NCBI GenBank assembly: GCA_012295275.1
Contig: CM022668.1
Span: 1,309,137 to 1,373,136, forward strand
Length of the DNA stretch: 64,000 nucleotides
Source: Chrysomallon squamiferum
Taxonomy: Eukaryota > Mollusca > Gastropoda > Neomphalida > Peltospiridae
Direction of reading: 5' to 3'
Part shown: positions 61,291 to 64,000 of the stretch, one piece after another
Layout of the letters: every line of letters begins with the position of its first letter
Numbering within the stretch: the first letter of the stretch is position 1
Program-made: the position numbers and the translations under genes
The notes under the pieces: generated by a model
The model's input: only the letters and a program-made list of their open reading frames with translations
Told to the model about the DNA's origin: nothing
The model's database searches: none

Positions 61291-61675
61291 TTATGTTTTT
61301 GGAATATCTAAAATGTATATACCTCTTTTGTTCCTAGATGATATTAATTAAATAAGAACACAAATTAAAATATTCAGTCGAACAAGCAAAGACGAAATAG
61401 CAGCGAAATGCCAAGCAGCTGTTATGCAGTGACTAACGAGATAATGGAAAACAAAACCAATCAGCACCTTTAGCAAACACAGTTCCAACCTGCCTGTTTG
61501 TAATCGACCTGGCGAAAACGAGATAATATTATACTCCTAGTTAGTACTAATGAGTTAGTTCACTAGAGGAGAGACGTGCTGGAGGTCAAGGCATCGTAAC
61601 GTACACTAGAAGCAGTTTCATATGCGTGTAGTCGACTCGTGTGTGCCTTAGAATCTCGACGTCTTTACGTCGCAG

Positions 61676-61684
61676 TATAAAAAG
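61676..61684 (+). promoter_or_regulatory. TATA-like box and nearby donor, candidate promoter
   Basis: CAGTATAAAAAGCAG, 20 bases before a strong donor TTCGAG|GTAAGTTG (61705/61706). The upstream 60 bases are CpG-rich. No coding exon can be attached. Confidence 0.25.
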
Positions 61685-61709
61685 CAGGACATTGTTTCGT
61701 TCGAGGTAA

Positions 61710-62077
61710 GTTGTTTTTGTTATGGAAACAGTATTGATTTTTGACAAAGTGTAGATGTTGTTTTCTTCACTCTGTCTATCACACACAGACACGAAGAGTT
61801 TCTGCATCAACAATAATCAAATAACACGTCCATCAGAGAAACATTAGGCTTGTTTGCATTATCAGACAAGGATGCATGCATGTTTTTTTGAACAGGCGAA
61901 TAATCACCACATCAACTAAATGAAAATGTTAATAACTATCACAATAAAATAAAACAAACGTGTAAAACCACAATACTGGGCATTTACAATAGTTTTCACA
62001 AATGCATCATAAATATTTTCATTATTATATTTTGTTTAAATATAGAATTGCAATTATTTTAATATATTTATACTTCC

Positions 62078-62148
<71 letters not shown>

Positions 62149-62840
62149 AATATAATATATATATATATATATATATATCCCGCTCATTTTATCCTTTTTT
62201 TTCTCTCATACATATGCAAACATATGCAAAAATGCCTGTCTCTATTTGTATTTTCCTCTTATATCTTTAGATTGTTTTATCCCCTCTTTTTAATTATCCG
62301 ATATATAAAATTTTTTCTGAGACTCCGTTGTTAATTAATAATTCTATATTTTCTGATTTGACGAATAGAATTTTTCTTAATGCAATAATTTCGAATACTA
62401 CTGTATATAACAAACTTTAGAGCTATTACTATAATTTTGACTGTTCGTACTTCGTGCCATTTTTGATAACAACACGTACATGAAATGCCATGCACTAATC
62501 ACATTTGTAAAGAGAAAACAGATTAACAGTAGTGAAATGGAAGCTGCGTGTAGAACTGCGTCCACACAAGGACACCACTGTACCACTAAGCCTCGTACAG
62601 TAATCTGAGTGATAACGTTTCTCTTGTCATACGTAATGTTGTTGTCATTAACTGACCAATCCACGTCGAGATTACTTTATCACCCGCCGTTGTTTCTGAC
62701 TTTGACAAAGTAAAGATCATTAATAAGGTAAGCTTACACTGCTTACACATGTTCGTCTGTTACTAAGACACGAACCCGCTGAGGACGTTCAGAGACATCA
62801 ATGGAAATCGCAAACATCTTCATTTGAGAAGTGTTTAGAA
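61710..62840. other. Intergenic, (TC)n tract
   Basis: Holds a (TC)n run at 62081-62146 followed by (TA)n at 62155-62178. No gene seen. Confidence 0.5.
62081..62146. repeat. (TC)n microsatellite
   Basis: Pure TC tract of about 33 units, followed closely by a TA run. Confidence 0.95.
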
Positions 62841-62865
62841 ATGGCCAAAGCGAATTTCAGAAAAG
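62841..62865 (+). CDS. Candidate first coding exon (MAKANFRK..)
   Basis: AGAAATGGCC is a good start context, and the frame reaches AAAAG|GTAAGA after eight codons plus one base. The upstream TTCACTTTG-type leader is CpG-poor. The downstream exon would lie outside the window. Weak on its own. Confidence 0.2.
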
Positions 62866-63835
62866 GTAAGAAATATGTTAAGTAGCCTCGTTGAAGAAAA
62901 GAAAAGAAAAACGTTTTTGTTTGTTTTATGTAAAATAAATACTCAAACCAAATTGTTATATATATATCAAACAAAAGTTTATTGACTTGAATATGCTTAT
63001 TAACAACACACAAAAAAAAAAAAAAACATTTTCTAATTTTGTTGCCAAATTCAGTCACTTCAGTAATTAACAAAACTCAGGTAACTAAGTGACAGTTTTG
63101 TTTTATTTATTTTTCTCACAATTTTGGTTGCATTCCATGTAAACGTGGCTCTCTGTACAGGAAACCTGCTGCACATTGAAACATTTGAGTTGTGTTTCGC
63201 TGACAGTTTTTGTTGTGACAGTGAATACAGATGTATTTGTCATATAATTTTCATTAATTTTTTATGAAAAAAAAATTGACTCGCTTGTAAAGAGAAACAA
63301 AACTGGAATATTTAATAAAGAAATTCACTGTCATATTTAACAAAAAAAAAAAATAAAAATTGGTTAATGTCTCTCATATTGTAAACATTTCATCGATATG
63401 TGTTGTGTTAATGAGTTGTATGATACAGAGTAGGCTGATAAAAATCGTTAAAACTCCATCAGAAACTGATGAATAAAAGAGAATAATCGAGTAGAGTGGC
63501 ACCCATCTTCAGCGGGCTCCGAAATGATCGGTCGCCTTCGATGAACAGACACTTTTCCGAGACCCGGTTGTTTTTCAGAGGATTAATAGTTTACATCAAC
63601 GGTCGCCAACTTAGTGTTCAGTCATTGCCGATTTGGATTTGTTTTTTCCAGAATAAATAATTTGATTGTTTTAAGGCAGTCTTGTACGATGTGTTTAGGG
63701 AGTTTTTGAATCATAAAAGCCAGCGAAGCCAACTGCAATCGCCAGCCCGTGCAAGGTACAAACTTTTCATAATTCAACCTTTCTGCATCATTCTCTGTAT
63801 ATTTATGTTTTATAAAAACTTTTGAGGTTGAAAAG
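62866..63835. other. Intron or intergenic
   Basis: AT-rich. A CpG-containing patch lies at 63490-63610. The minus-strand frame 63622-63882 has no domain. Confidence 0.4.
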
Positions 63836-63892
63836 ATGGTGTGGCTGGCACAAATCGGAGCTCTATTTGGCTGGTTGTACATCGTCTTTGCT

Positions 63893-63970
<78 letters not shown>

Positions 63971-64000
63971 TAATGTTTTTATTTCTCAAAACAAATATGT
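63836..64000 (+). CDS. Candidate membrane or signal-anchor start, runs off the window
   Basis: From AAAAGATGG at 63836 the frame is open to the window edge (55 codons). It begins MVWLAQIGALFGWLYIVFAI, a strongly hydrophobic segment like a signal peptide or anchor. It then enters the (TC)n tract as Ser-Leu repeats and leaves it as LILMFLFLKTNM. A TATAAAAA lies at 63811-63818. The repeat makes a real coding role doubtful. Confidence 0.25.
63893..63966. repeat. (TC)n microsatellite
   Basis: Pure TC tract of about 36 units. Confidence 0.95.

Noticed and set aside
63622-63882. 86-codon minus-strand frame
   Set aside because: No recognisable features; kept only as background for the competing plus-strand candidate at 63836.

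Overview
The window reads as nuclear DNA of an invertebrate animal. Genes are split by GT-AG introns with consistent phases, AATAAA signals follow several stop codons, base composition is AT-rich, and long micro- and minisatellites are frequent. The gene set (a secreted tandem vWA protein, an astacin with four ShK modules, MGAT2, NBR1, GRASP, a GT92 glycosyltransferase) fits a lophotrochozoan, most likely a mollusc. That placement is inference; nothing here fixes the species.

Layout. Positions 341-2436 (-) hold the 5' part of a secreted tandem vWA-domain protein that runs off the left edge. Positions 6207-7652 (-) hold a single-exon MGAT2 homologue. At 10461-10614 two tandem tRNA-like elements (Asp-GTC, Glu-TTC) head an AT-rich block of broken, closely packed reading frames up to about 12115. 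Two small candidate genes lie at 12457-12621 (-) and 13444-13700 (+). Positions 15979-25129 (-) hold a complete 13-exon astacin metalloprotease with four C-terminal ShK modules, a Thr-Gly repeat linker and one apparent 1-nt frameshift. Positions 27331-38374 (+) hold a complete 20-exon NBR1 selective-autophagy receptor (1071 codons). Positions 42796-49693 (-) hold a complete 11-exon GRASP55/65 Golgi stacking protein with a Tc1/mariner-type MITE in one intron. Positions 50782-54220 (+) hold a complete 5-exon GT92 glycosyltransferase, head-to-head with GRASP. Positions 57511-58518 (+) hold an unrecognised 335-aa protein. The right end is repeat-rich with two weak candidate first exons (62841, 63836).

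Themes. Three products act in the Golgi (MGAT2, GRASP, GT92); two are secreted (vWA protein, astacin); NBR1 is a cytosolic autophagy receptor. The most unusual structural feature is that two intronic minisatellites, one in the astacin gene and one in NBR1, begin exactly at a 5' splice site and carry many copies of the splice-donor hexamer. The second is the tRNA pair with its decayed compact gene block.

All exon models were built by hand from splice signals, reading phase and remembered protein families. No database search was run.
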